Source: Prevotella sp.
Lineage (GTDB): Bacteria > Bacteroidota > Bacteroidia > Bacteroidales > Bacteroidaceae
DNA length: 64,000 bases
Assembly (NCBI GenBank): GCA_017554385.1
Contig: JAFZIL010000022.1
Span: forward strand, 1 to 64,000
Direction: 5' to 3'
Part shown: positions 50,407 through 60,026 of the stretch, piece by piece
Layout of the letters: each line of letters begins with the position of its first letter
How positions within the stretch are numbered: the first letter of the stretch is position 1
The notes under the pieces: generated by a model
What the model saw: the letters and a program-made list of their open reading frames with translations, nothing else
The model's database searches: none
What the model was told of the DNA's origin: nothing
Made by a program: the position numbers and the translations under genes

Positions 50407-53367
50407 ATGATGAAGCAAGTAAACATTCAAGTCCCGTCAAGAATGCTCGCCCTTTTTGTGGGCTTGCTGCTGACGGTGGGGGCCTTTGCACAACAGATTA
50501 CTGTGAAAGGCCATGTGAAAGATGCTACTGGTGAACCCATTATCGGAGCTACTGTCAAGGTGGCCGGTGCTCAGCAGGGCACGGTGAGCGACTTTGACGG
50601 TAACTTTACGTTAAAGGCCGACCAGGGTCAGACACTGAGCGTTTCCTACATCGGCTATCAGACGGCCACCGTTAAGGCTGCCCCGTCGATACAGGTAACG
50701 CTGCTTGACGACCAGACTGTTCTTCAGGACGTGGTGGTCATCGGTTATGGTACGGTGAAGAAAAGTGATGCTACCGGTTCGGTGATGTCGGTCGAGGCCG
50801 ACCAGCTGAACAAGGGTCTTGCCACTTCTCCCGCTGACCTGTTGCAGGGTAAGACACCGGGTGTGTCGATTACTACTAACAGTGGTGCTCCCGGTGCCGG
50901 ATCGAAGATTCGCATCCGTGGCGGCTCTTCGCTTTCGGCCAGCAACGACCCTCTGATCGTCATCGACGGTCTGCCCATCAGCTCTACCGATATCTCGGGT
51001 GGTGACGTGCTGAATACCATCAACCCCAACGACATCGAGAGCTTCTCTATCCTGAAGGATGCCTCGGCCACCGCTATCTATGGTAGCCGCGCTTCGAACG
51101 GTGTGATTCTGATTACTACGAAGAAGGGTAAGGCAGGTGCCAAGCCTCGCGTGAGCATCGACATGAGTGCCTCGGTGAAGACCGTGGCTAAGAAGGTCGA
51201 TGTGCTCGGTGCCGACGCCTTCCGCGATTTCTTCATGGCCAACTATGGCGGCAATGCCGATGCTGTGGCAGCTCTTGGCAACGCCAGCACAAAATGGCAG
51301 GACGAGATCTATCGCACCGCTTTCTCAGAGGAAATCAACGCCAGCGTGGCTGGTGGCTATGTGGCTAAGGAACTTGACTTCAAGATGCCTTACCGCCTGA
51401 GTGCAGGTTTCCTGAACAACGACGGTACGCTGAAGACTACTGGCATGAGCCGTGGTACCGTGGGCTTGAACCTCACACCGACATTGCTCGAAGACCGTCT
51501 GACCATCAACCTGAACGGTAAGGGCGTGTTTACCCATAACTCGTATGCCGACGAGGGTGCTATCGGTGCTGCCGTACAGTATGACCCCCTGAAGCCTGTC
51601 TACAATGACGATGGTACGTTCCACTACTGGATGAGCAACGGTGCTCCCAACACCATGTCGACGCTGAACCCCGTGGCTCTGTTGGAGCAGCAGAACAAGG
51701 ACTCTTATGTGCGTCGCTTCGTGGGTAATGCTCAGTTCGATTATAAGTTCAAGTTCCTTGAGGGCCTGCGTGCAAACCTGAACCTCGGTCTGGACTTCTC
51801 TACCACTACCGGTTGGAACGTCAGCGACTATCAGAGTGAGACTTCCTACCACGACAAGACCCAGAATGGTACAGGTGCCTGGGAGAAGTACACCCAGCTG
51901 CGCCGCGACCAGACCTTAGAGTTCTATCTGGCATACGCTAAGGAGCTGAAGGAGCTGAAGAGCCGCTTCGACGTGTTGGGCGGTTACAGCTGGCAGCGTT
52001 TCTACAACTCTACTACCGACATGAAGATTGCCAACGACGGCAGCGAGAAGGAATATTCCGTTGACAAACCCGTGTTCAAGACCGAGAGCTATCTCGTTTC
52101 GTTCTACGGACGTTTGAACTACACCCTCATGGATCGTTACTTGCTCACCGCTACGCTGCGTAACGACGGTACGTCGCGTTTCCAGAACAACAAGTGGGGT
52201 CTGTTCCCCTCTGTCGCTCTGGCATGGCGCATCAGCGAGGAAGCTTTCCTGAAGAATGTCGATGCACTGTCGAACCTGAAGCTCCGTCTGGGCTATGGTA
52301 TCACCGGTCAACAGAACATCAACCAGGGTGACTATCCTTCAATCGCTACCTACCACACCAATCAGGGCGGTTCGTATTACATGTTCGGCAACAACGTCAT
52401 CGTTCCCATCACCGCTAAGGGCTACGATTCTAATATCAAGTGGGAAGAGACCACGACCTATAACGTGGGTCTGGACTTCGGCTTCCTGAGAAACCGCATC
52501 AATGGTAGCATCGACGTTTACAAGCGCGTTACCAACGACCTGCTGAACAAGGTTCCCGTGGCTTCTGGTACCAACCTGACTAACTACCTGCTGATGAACG
52601 TCGGCGACATGGAGAACAAGGGTATCGAGGTAGCCTTGAACGTAGTGCCCATCGAGCAGAAGGACCTGCGCTGGGAAATCGGCGTGAACGTGGCCTACAA
52701 TAAGAATGAAATCACCCGTCTGACGGCCAGCGATGATCCCAGCTATCTTGGTGTAGAGACTGGCGACATCTCCGGTGGTGTTGGTAACCACATCCAGATT
52801 CAGCAGGTGGGTAACCCCATCAACTCGTTCTATGTGTTCCAGCAGGTATACGACGAGGCTGGCAAGCCTCTGGAAGGCGTCTATGTTGATCGCAACCGCG
52901 ACGGCAAGATCACCGACGACGACCGCTACGTGTACTATAAGCCCGATGCCGACGTGAACATCGGCCTGAACACCGAGTTGAGCTATAAGAAGTGGACGCT
53001 CTCTGCATCGCTCCGCTCAAGCCTGGGTAACTATGTGTATAACAACGTTGCCTCGAACACAGAGATGAAGGCCGACATGTGGACAAACAACTTCATCTGC
53101 AACCGCGTGGAAAGTGCAACATGCAGCAATTTCGCACAGGCACAGTATCGCAGCGACTACTATGTCGAGAACGCTTCATGGCTGAAACTCGACAAGGTGA
53201 CCCTGGCTTACAACATCTGTGACTGGGCACGCGTGAACCTCACCGCACAGAACGTCTTTACGATTACCAACTATAAGGGCGTTGATCCTGAGGTTGGCAA
53301 TGGCATCGACAATAACATGTATCCGCGCCCGCGTACATTCCTCGTAGGTGCAAGCTTTAACTTCTGA
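50407..53367 (+). CDS. SusC-family TonB-dependent receptor (starch locus)
   Basis: This is a 986-residue outer-membrane importer. The signal peptide ends in VGAFAQ. A carboxypeptidase-regulatory-like domain (VKGHVKDATGEPIIGATVKV) covers about residues 30-105. The plug carries FSILKDASATAIYGSRASNG, and the barrel ends RTFLVGASFNF. With SusD and the SusE/F-like lipoproteins it should take up malto-oligosaccharides. It is the first gene of a run susC-D-E-F and lies opposite the LacI gene. Confidence 0.95.
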   Translation: MMKQVNIQVPSRMLALFVGLLLTVGAFAQQITVKGHVKDATGEPIIGATVKVAGAQQGTVSDFDGNFTLKADQGQTLSVSYIGYQTATVKAAPSIQVTLLDDQTVLQDVVVIGYGTVKKSDATGSVMSVEADQLNKGLATSPADLLQGKTPGVSITTNSGAPGAGSKIRIRGGSSLSASNDPLIVIDGLPISSTDISGGDVLNTINPNDIESFSILKDASATAIYGSRASNGVILITTKKGKAGAKPRVSIDMSASVKTVAKKVDVLGADAFRDFFMANYGGNADAVAALGNASTKWQDEIYRTAFSEEINASVAGGYVAKELDFKMPYRLSAGFLNNDGTLKTTGMSRGTVGLNLTPTLLEDRLTINLNGKGVFTHNSYADEGAIGAAVQYDPLKPVYNDDGTFHYWMSNGAPNTMSTLNPVALLEQQNKDSYVRRFVGNAQFDYKFKFLEGLRANLNLGLDFSTTTGWNVSDYQSETSYHDKTQNGTGAWEKYTQLRRDQTLEFYLAYAKELKELKSRFDVLGGYSWQRFYNSTTDMKIANDGSEKEYSVDKPVFKTESYLVSFYGRLNYTLMDRYLLTATLRNDGTSRFQNNKWGLFPSVALAWRISEEAFLKNVDALSNLKLRLGYGITGQQNINQGDYPSIATYHTNQGGSYYMFGNNVIVPITAKGYDSNIKWEETTTYNVGLDFGFLRNRINGSIDVYKRVTNDLLNKVPVASGTNLTNYLLMNVGDMENKGIEVALNVVPIEQKDLRWEIGVNVAYNKNEITRLTASDDPSYLGVETGDISGGVGNHIQIQQVGNPINSFYVFQQVYDEAGKPLEGVYVDRNRDGKITDDDRYVYYKPDADVNIGLNTELSYKKWTLSASLRSSLGNYVYNNVASNTEMKADMWTNNFICNRVESATCSNFAQAQYRSDYYVENASWLKLDKVTLAYNICDWARVNLTAQNVFTITNYKGVDPEVGNGIDNNMYPRPRTFLVGASFNF

Positions 53368-53370
53368 TTC

Positions 53371-53410
53371 AAGAATTGAAGAGTCGTAAAATTGAAAAAT
53401 TGAAAAATAA
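53371..53410 (+). repeat. AATTGAA-type tandem words between susC and susD
   Basis: Words such as AAGAATTGAA, AAAATTGAAA and AATTGAAAAA fill the spacer and end just before the susD start. It is a single arm. Confidence 0.5.
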
Positions 53411-53418
53411 GAAGAACT

Positions 53419-54978
53419 ATGAAACGAAACATCATAAAGACAGGTTTGTTCATGTTTGCCATCAGTGCCATGACCGTTTCGTGCACCGGTGACCTTGACG
53501 TGACACCTATTGACCCCAATCTGGATACGCCCGAGAATGTGCTGACGGATACGGAGATGTATAACCAACTGCTGGCCAAGTGCTATTCGGGACTTTCAGT
53601 TAGTTCTGCCGATGGTGACAGTGGTGACCCCGATATCGAGGGTATCGACGGTGGCTTCGGCCAGTATCTGCGTGCCCTGTTTAACCTGCAGGAGCTGCCT
53701 ACTGACGAGGCTGTCATCGGTTGGAACGACCAGACGCTGAAGGATCTGCACGGTCTGCAGTGGACGTCGTCCGACGTGTTTGTCCAGGCCTGCTATAGCC
53801 GCGTGCTCTATCAGGTATCCCTCTGTAACGAGGTGATACGCCGCATTGATGCTTCTGGCAGTAACGATGCTAAGCTGCAACAGTATCGTGCTGAGGCACG
53901 TGCCCTGCGTGGCCTGAGCTATCTGCATGCCATCGACCTCTTCGGCAGTGTGCCCTTCACCGACGAAACTACCGAGGTGCCTGGTGATAATCCTCAGCAG
54001 AAGAGTCGTGCCGACCTGTTCACATGGTTGGAAAAAGACATGAAGGAGTGTGCCGAGCAGCTTCCCGCTGATCCGGAGAAGTATCGTTGCGGCAAGGGTA
54101 TGGTTTATATGATTCTGGCTAAACTCTACCTAAACGCTAAGATCTATACTGGTACTGAAAAGTATAAGGAGTGTGCCGAGTACTGCCAGAAGATTATTGA
54201 CCTGGGCTACAAGCTGGAGTCGGCTGCCGATCGTCCAAAGCTGTTCTGCGCAGACAACGACCAGTTCCTGGGACTGGGCCATGAGATGATTTTCAGCGTC
54301 TATCAAGATCATGAGAACACCAAGGCATACGGTGGTACTACCTATATCATCAATGCCATGGTGGGCGGTAAGATGGCATACGCTGACTACGGACTCGGAG
54401 GCAACGGCTGGGGCGGACTTCGCGTTACCGGACAGTTTGTCGACAAGTTCGAAAGCGCTGACCAGCGTGCCACCTTCTTCACTAAGGGACAGAATAAGGA
54501 GATTACCGATATTAGTGACTTCACCAGTGGCTATGCCTTCACAAAGTTCACCAACCTGAAGGCCGACGGATCGATGATCGACGGTGCCAACTCGTTCCCC
54601 GACACTGACTTCCCCATCTTCCGTCTGGGCGATGTCTACCTGATGCTGGCTGAGTGCCAGGTGCTGGGTGGAATTGATTGCAAAGGCGTTGACCGTTTCA
54701 ACGACATCCGCGAGCGTGCTGGCGTTGGCAAGATCGATAATCCCACAAGGGCAAACATTCTCGATGAGCGTGCTCGTGAGATGGCTTGGGAGTGCTATCG
54801 CCGTTCGGACCTCGTTCGCTTCGGCCTCCTTACTTCAAGCGATTACCTTTGGGCTCATAAGGGCATGAACAGCAACGTTGGAACACCTCATGGCGTTGAT
54901 GCCAAGTACAACCTGTATCCTCTGGCCTCAAGCGATGTGAATTCTAACCCGAACCTCGTGCAGAATGCAGGATACTAA
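53419..54978 (+). CDS. SusD-family starch-binding lipoprotein
   Basis: This is a 519-residue surface lipoprotein with lipobox AMTVSC. LDVTPIDPNLDTPENVLTDT and YRAEARALRGLSYLHAIDLF (TPR region) are typical, and RAREMAWECYRRSDLVRFGL is the conserved C-terminal block. It should bind starch helices and cap the SusC barrel. It starts 51 bases after susC. Confidence 0.95.
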   Translation: MKRNIIKTGLFMFAISAMTVSCTGDLDVTPIDPNLDTPENVLTDTEMYNQLLAKCYSGLSVSSADGDSGDPDIEGIDGGFGQYLRALFNLQELPTDEAVIGWNDQTLKDLHGLQWTSSDVFVQACYSRVLYQVSLCNEVIRRIDASGSNDAKLQQYRAEARALRGLSYLHAIDLFGSVPFTDETTEVPGDNPQQKSRADLFTWLEKDMKECAEQLPADPEKYRCGKGMVYMILAKLYLNAKIYTGTEKYKECAEYCQKIIDLGYKLESAADRPKLFCADNDQFLGLGHEMIFSVYQDHENTKAYGGTTYIINAMVGGKMAYADYGLGGNGWGGLRVTGQFVDKFESADQRATFFTKGQNKEITDISDFTSGYAFTKFTNLKADGSMIDGANSFPDTDFPIFRLGDVYLMLAECQVLGGIDCKGVDRFNDIRERAGVGKIDNPTRANILDERAREMAWECYRRSDLVRFGLLTSSDYLWAHKGMNSNVGTPHGVDAKYNLYPLASSDVNSNPNLVQNAGY

Positions 54979-54981
54979 ATC

Positions 54982-55013
54982 ATTGATAATTGATAATTGA
55001 AAATTGAAAATTA
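54982..55013 (+). repeat. AATTGAT/AATTGAA tandem words between susD and the susE-like gene
   Basis: Four successive 7-base words (AATTGAT twice, AATTGAA twice) lie 8 bases before the next start codon. It is a single arm. Confidence 0.6.
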
Positions 55014-55021
55014 ATAAGGTT

Positions 55022-55927
55022 ATGAAAGCAAGATATTTCAATATCGGTGTGCTGATGGCACTCTTCGCCACGCTCTTCACGGCTTGCGACAGCGACCGCG
55101 ATGACAACCCGACTCTCGGACCGAACCATACTGCCTCATCATTTGTGGTGAACGCACCGGCCTTAGCCGACCAATATATCCAGCTGTCGCCGGATAATGC
55201 AGTGAACCTTACTTGGACACAGCCTGACTACGGCGTGAATACCGTGGTGAACTATAAGGTACAGGTTGGCTTGATGGATAATGGTAGTGTAAAATGGGCT
55301 GACGGCTATTTGGATACCGGCTTCACATCGTGCAACGTTAATGTCAGTGGCGAGGAAATCGCCAAGGCTATCTGTAAGATCGACGGATTCGCTACCGAAG
55401 ACGACTATGTAGACATGGGCTTCCGCGAGATTGCCATGCGCGTTGCCGCCAGCATCAAGACCACATCCGCGAGCTTGGTAGAGGGTACGGAGATATTATC
55501 AAATGTAGTCACCTTCAAGCACATGGCAGCCTATTGCAATGTTCCGACCAAGGGCGTGCTCTATGTCATAGGCTCTTGCTGTGGTTGGCCAGAACCTTCA
55601 GGCAGCAACAAGCAGACGCTCGTTGACGGTGGTTGGTTCGTTGAAGAAACAGAGATTGGTAGTGGTCTGTACCATGGTGTCATTGAGATGCCTGCAGGCG
55701 ACCTGACCTTCCGTTTCTATAGCAAGCTTACTGGTTGGGGCAGCGATGATGATCCTGAAGGCTCTATTGGCCAGCAAGCAGAGGACAAGTCGAAGGATTA
55801 CACACTTCCTCACTCTGGTCCTTGTATGCCAGGTAAGGGCTCATGGTCATTCCCAGGCTTCGCTGGTGGAAAACTTGATATCACTGTCGACTTGAACAAC
55901 AACACCGTTAAGTTCGAACTGCAATAA
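55022..55927 (+). CDS. SusE-like outer-membrane lipoprotein
   Basis: This is a 301-residue lipoprotein with lipobox LFTAC and an acidic stretch after it (DSDRDDNP), which marks surface lipoproteins in Bacteroidetes. FVVNAPALADQYIQLSPDNA and VNLTWTQPDYGVNTVVNYKV resemble the N-terminal SusE fold. The C-terminal half (GVLYVIGSCCGWPEP) resembles a starch-binding module of the SusE/F type. The ATG at 55022 is chosen; the upstream TTG lies in the repeat spacer. Confidence 0.85.
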   Translation: MKARYFNIGVLMALFATLFTACDSDRDDNPTLGPNHTASSFVVNAPALADQYIQLSPDNAVNLTWTQPDYGVNTVVNYKVQVGLMDNGSVKWADGYLDTGFTSCNVNVSGEEIAKAICKIDGFATEDDYVDMGFREIAMRVAASIKTTSASLVEGTEILSNVVTFKHMAAYCNVPTKGVLYVIGSCCGWPEPSGSNKQTLVDGGWFVEETEIGSGLYHGVIEMPAGDLTFRFYSKLTGWGSDDDPEGSIGQQAEDKSKDYTLPHSGPCMPGKGSWSFPGFAGGKLDITVDLNNNTVKFELQ

Positions 55928-55957
55928 TTTCGTCAGCAATAAAGATAGTTTAATCAA

Positions 55958-57865
55958 ATGAATAAGAAGATGAAAAAAATTGGATTATATACAATGGCTC
56001 TTCTCAGCTTGGGACTCGTGGCCTGTAACCAGGACTTCGAAACGGTGTTTGAGCCACAGACCAATCTCCCTGAGAGCAAGCTGCAGACAAGCGACGTCAG
56101 CGTAGCCACCAGCACGGCCACGGCTATCGACATCGCATCCTTCATTGATGAAGAGAAAGGTACAGAGGCAGGTATCCCCATCGGTACGGTTACTGTAAAG
56201 GAGGGCGCTATGCCTGCTAACACCATCCTTAAGGCTAAAGTTGAATTCTCGAAGGATGCAGACTTTGCCAACTCTATCATTGTCGATGCCAACAGCCTCG
56301 CTGCAACAAACGAGATTACGGTGCAGCCGAGCGTTCTGGAAGAAGCATATTTCAATGGCATCACGCGCAACCCGGCTACTGTTGACATGTATACCCGTAC
56401 GGTCCTCTATACTGTTACGGGCGGTAATGCCGAGGCTATCGTTGGAAAGCCCGGTGAGAACTACTATGCAGAGCGCACGGTCAAGCTCACCCCGCTGAAC
56501 AAGGTGCAGATATCCCCTGCCTACTATGTCATCGGTGCTGCCGGCGGCTGGAGTGCCGACGGAGCCCGTACGCAGAAGTTCCAGCACAGCGATGCTGACG
56601 TGTACGAAGATCCTATCTTCACCATCATCGTTGATGCTGGTGGTGACGACTGCTGGTTTGCCATCGGTGATGACACTGCTATCGACGCAGTTGCTGCCGG
56701 CGACTGGACTCAGCTGTTCGGAACCAAGGGCGAGAGCGAGGACCTGAAGGGAACGATGGACCGCCGTTACAACCTGGGTGGTGACCACTCCTTCCATGTG
56801 AAGGGTGCCAAGAAGCTTCGCATCACGCTGGATATGCTGGAGTACAGCTACACTATCGAGCCTATCAACGTAGCCGATAATTACTATCTCGTTGGCGGTC
56901 CGCTCGACTGGGGTGAGTCAGCTAAGTCGAAGGCACAGAAGTTCTCGCATAGCAATGCCAGCGTAGCCGACGATCCTGTTTTCACTTATGTACTTGAGGG
57001 CACTGGCGGCGACATCTGGTTTGCAATTGGCGACGACGATGCTTGCGATGCTATTGCCAATGACAATGACTGGTCTAAGCTTTACGGTACTACTTCGGGC
57101 AACGGTAACAGTGGACTGTCTGGTACGTTGGCTCGTCGCAGCTCGCTTTCTGACGAGGGTTCGTTCAAGGTTGATGGAACTGCTAAGTTCATCCGTGTCC
57201 AGATTAACATGGCCGAGATGACCTACACCATCACTCCACTTAATTTTGCCGAGTACATTTGGGAGGCTGGCGTGAACAACGACTGGGGTTCCAAAGAGCA
57301 GCCGCTCTACTGTGCTGACGGCAACGGAACCTACACAGGCTTCTTCTATGCACAGGATGCCGACTGGTCTGGTGGCAAGGGCGCCTTCAAGTTCACGGGT
57401 GCTTTCAACGACTGGAGCCAGGGCAACTATGGTACCGGCACCTTCGACGAAGCAACGTTGACCGGAACGCTGATTGATGACGGTGGTTCTGGCAATATCA
57501 CGCCTGCTCCTGGCTTCTATCGTGCAGATGTCAATCTGGCCGATATGACCTACAAGCTCACACCTATCAAGACGGTGTTTGTCGTAGGAAGCGCCGTGGG
57601 CAACGACTGGGACAATGGCGTCGAGATGAAATACAATTTCGAGAAGCTCTGTTGGGAGTGCGATGCCACCTTCACCGAGGCTGGTGTTATCAAGTTCAAG
57701 GGCAACGGCACCTGGGACACCGAGGACGGCAACTGGGGCGGTACGATGGACAACATCATCAATGGCTCTAACGACAACATTCCTGTAAACGTCTCTGGTG
57801 ACGTCCATATCGAGTTCTATCCGCTCTGCGAGACAAAGGCTCACTGCGTCATCACGAAGAAGTAA
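55958..57865 (+). CDS. SusF-like multi-domain starch-binding lipoprotein
   Basis: This is a 635-residue lipoprotein (lipobox GLVAC). After an N-terminal SusE-like domain it has four carbohydrate-binding-like units. Two close tandem copies start YYVIGAAGGWSADGARTQKF and YYLVGGPLDWGESAKSKAQK; each contains WFAIGDD and ends in YTI. Two shorter units follow (WEAGVNNDWGSKEQP and VFVVGSAVGNDWDNG). The Trp residues near each start are the likely sugar platforms. It is the last gene before a terminator. Confidence 0.87.
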   Translation: MNKKMKKIGLYTMALLSLGLVACNQDFETVFEPQTNLPESKLQTSDVSVATSTATAIDIASFIDEEKGTEAGIPIGTVTVKEGAMPANTILKAKVEFSKDADFANSIIVDANSLAATNEITVQPSVLEEAYFNGITRNPATVDMYTRTVLYTVTGGNAEAIVGKPGENYYAERTVKLTPLNKVQISPAYYVIGAAGGWSADGARTQKFQHSDADVYEDPIFTIIVDAGGDDCWFAIGDDTAIDAVAAGDWTQLFGTKGESEDLKGTMDRRYNLGGDHSFHVKGAKKLRITLDMLEYSYTIEPINVADNYYLVGGPLDWGESAKSKAQKFSHSNASVADDPVFTYVLEGTGGDIWFAIGDDDACDAIANDNDWSKLYGTTSGNGNSGLSGTLARRSSLSDEGSFKVDGTAKFIRVQINMAEMTYTITPLNFAEYIWEAGVNNDWGSKEQPLYCADGNGTYTGFFYAQDADWSGGKGAFKFTGAFNDWSQGNYGTGTFDEATLTGTLIDDGGSGNITPAPGFYRADVNLADMTYKLTPIKTVFVVGSAVGNDWDNGVEMKYNFEKLCWECDATFTEAGVIKFKGNGTWDTEDGNWGGTMDNIINGSNDNIPVNVSGDVHIEFYPLCETKAHCVITKK

Positions 57866-57873
57866 AGAAAATA

Positions 57874-57883
57874 CAAACGTTTG
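57874..57883. promoter_or_regulatory. LacI-type operator upstream of the alpha-amylase gene
   Basis: CAAACGTTTG is a perfect palindrome (extended on one side to ACAAACGTTTGCA) that matches the core of the susC operator. Its centre is again 61.5 bp upstream of a -7 element. Confidence 0.75.
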
Positions 57884-57907
57884 CACAAATCAATTTTTCT
57901 CTTTAAG

Positions 57908-57938
57908 GCCGTACGGTACAATCCGTACGGCTTTTTTT
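57908..57938 (+). terminator. Terminator of the susCDEF operon
   Basis: GCCGTACGG-TACAAT-CCGTACGGC is followed by seven T. It lies between the operator and the -7 element of the amylase gene. Confidence 0.85.
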
Positions 57939-57939
57939 G

Positions 57940-57947
57940 TATCTTTG
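57940..57947 (+). promoter_or_regulatory. -7 element of the alpha-amylase gene
   Basis: TATCTTTG begins at the end of the terminator T-run, 22 bases before the ATG at 57970. No TTG is present at the usual spacing because the terminator stem occupies that position. Confidence 0.55.
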
Positions 57948-57969
57948 TACCCATAATCAATGACTAAAG

Positions 57970-59985
57970 ATGAAAACAAGACTTTACTATTTTCTGATGC
58001 TCATCATTGGCACAGTGTCAATGGGCATCACCGCGTGTTCTGACGACGACAAGACTGAAGAGAAGAAGCCCGATGTGGTTGTACCTGACACCACCCAAAC
58101 GGAGAAACCAGACACCACCGAGCAGCAGCCTGTGCTCTCAGCTACGCAGGGATGGCCGGCCAAATATGGAGGTGTGATGTTGCAGGGATTCTATTGGGAC
58201 TCGTACGACGACTCACAGTGGTCGGTACTTGAGGCGCAGGCCGATGAACTGGCTGGCACCTTCGACCTTGTGTGGCTGCCTCAGAGCGGCAACTGTGGCG
58301 GTTCGTCGATGGGCTATGACGACCTGTACTGGTTTGAGAACTACAACAGTTCCTTCGGCAACGAACAGCAGTTGCGCTCGCTCATTGCAACCTTCAAGCA
58401 GAAGGGCATCAAGACGATTGCTGATGTGGTCATCAACCACCGCAAGAACATCTCGAACTGGGTAGACTTCCCCAAGGAGACCTACAAGGGTACAGTCTAC
58501 GAAATGAAGTCGACTGACATCTGTTCGAATGATGACGGTGGCAAAACGAAGACATGGGCCACGCAGAATGGATATGAACTATCGAAAAATACCGATACAG
58601 GCGAGGGCTGGGACGGCATGCGCGACCTGGACCATAAGAGCGATAACGTGCAGACCATTGTGAAAGCCTATTTGGACTTCCTAAAGAACGACCTGGGCTA
58701 TGCAGGCTTCCGCTACGACATGGTGAAGGGTTACTCGGCCTCGTTTACGGCTATGTACAACAGCTCGTCACAGCCCGAGTTCAGTGTGGGCGAATGCTGG
58801 GACAGCTCGAACACCATCAGCAACTGGATCAACGGCACGAAGGTCAACGACCAACCCACTTCGGCAGCCTTTGACTTCCAGTTCCGCTATGTGGTGCGTA
58901 ATGCTGCCAACAACGGTAAATGGGACCGACTGAACCAGCAGAATGACGGCAATTGGCCGCTGGTCTACAGCAATTTCCAGAGTGGAAAGTTCCGTCGCTA
59001 TGCCGTGACCTTTGTCGAGAACCACGACACTGAGAAGCGCAGCAACGCTGCACAGGATCCGTTGAAGAAGGACACGCTGGCTGCCAACGCCTTCATGCTC
59101 GCAATGCCTGGTACACCCTGTGTGTTCCTGAAGCACTGGCAGGCCTATCCATCGGAGATCAAGGCGATGGCTGCTGCCCGAAAAATGGCAGGCATCACCA
59201 ACGAGAGTAGCTATACGAATGTAAGGGCCACACAGAACTGTTGCATCAATACCATACTGACTGACGGTGAGGAACGACTGCTGGTGGCTGTCGGTAGCGT
59301 CAGCGGCAACGAGTCGTTCATAGACAACCAGAAATGGGCCAAGGCCATTAAGGGCTATCATTATACCTACTACCTGCCACGTTCGCTGAACACGGCATAC
59401 GCTGACCTGCCCTCTGGCACCTATCAGGGTGTGCAGCAGGTGCGCTTGGCTGCCTTTAGCACAACTGACGATGCTAAGATTACTTATACGCTGGATGGCG
59501 AAAAATCTTATAATGTCGTTAGCAGCGGCAGTCTACTGCAACTGTCCGTCGGTACCCACACGCTGACAGTCAGTCTTGTCATTGACGGAAAAGAGAGTGG
59601 CACCATCTCGCGTACCTATATTGTTAAGGAGAAGGAGTCAGAGAAACCGGTCGAGATTCCTTCATTCTGCACGGTGGCTGCAGGTGAGACGTGTGCCTTC
59701 TTCGAGGCTCCCGCTACATGGGGCAACGTGAAGTGCTGGCGCTGGGACAAGCAGTATAACTACACCGGCAACCAGTGGCCGGGCGTCGACTGTTCCCTGC
59801 TCGGCACTGCTGCCAATGGCAACAAGGTGTGGAAGTGGAGTTGGGATGGCAACAAAATCTCCCAGTCGAGTACCAATGAGGGCATCATCTTCAACGATGG
59901 TACCAGCCAGACTGCCGACCTTGACTTCCAGAATGGTGGCTACTACACCAAGAACGGATTGAAGGGCGTGGTACAGAACAAGTGA
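57970..59985 (+). CDS. SusG-like surface alpha-amylase (GH13)
   Basis: This is a 671-residue lipoprotein (ITAC, followed by SDDDKTEE, a surface-export pattern) that should cleave internal alpha-1,4 links of starch outside the cell. The GH13 domain starts with GVMLQGFYWDSYDDSQWSVL. ADVVINHR is region I. GFRYDMVKGY (Asp near residue 250) has the nucleophile, SVGECWD (near 274) the acid/base Glu, and VENHDTEKR (near 352) the third Asp. A C-terminal domain (residues about 560-671) with CWRWDKQYNYTGNQWPG is probably a starch-binding module. Confidence 0.94.
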   Translation: MKTRLYYFLMLIIGTVSMGITACSDDDKTEEKKPDVVVPDTTQTEKPDTTEQQPVLSATQGWPAKYGGVMLQGFYWDSYDDSQWSVLEAQADELAGTFDLVWLPQSGNCGGSSMGYDDLYWFENYNSSFGNEQQLRSLIATFKQKGIKTIADVVINHRKNISNWVDFPKETYKGTVYEMKSTDICSNDDGGKTKTWATQNGYELSKNTDTGEGWDGMRDLDHKSDNVQTIVKAYLDFLKNDLGYAGFRYDMVKGYSASFTAMYNSSSQPEFSVGECWDSSNTISNWINGTKVNDQPTSAAFDFQFRYVVRNAANNGKWDRLNQQNDGNWPLVYSNFQSGKFRRYAVTFVENHDTEKRSNAAQDPLKKDTLAANAFMLAMPGTPCVFLKHWQAYPSEIKAMAAARKMAGITNESSYTNVRATQNCCINTILTDGEERLLVAVGSVSGNESFIDNQKWAKAIKGYHYTYYLPRSLNTAYADLPSGTYQGVQQVRLAAFSTTDDAKITYTLDGEKSYNVVSSGSLLQLSVGTHTLTVSLVIDGKESGTISRTYIVKEKESEKPVEIPSFCTVAAGETCAFFEAPATWGNVKCWRWDKQYNYTGNQWPGVDCSLLGTAANGNKVWKWSWDGNKISQSSTNEGIIFNDGTSQTADLDFQNGGYYTKNGLKGVVQNK

Positions 59986-60026
59986 TTATAAACAACGAGT
60001 GAAGACGGACTACACAAATTGAACGA

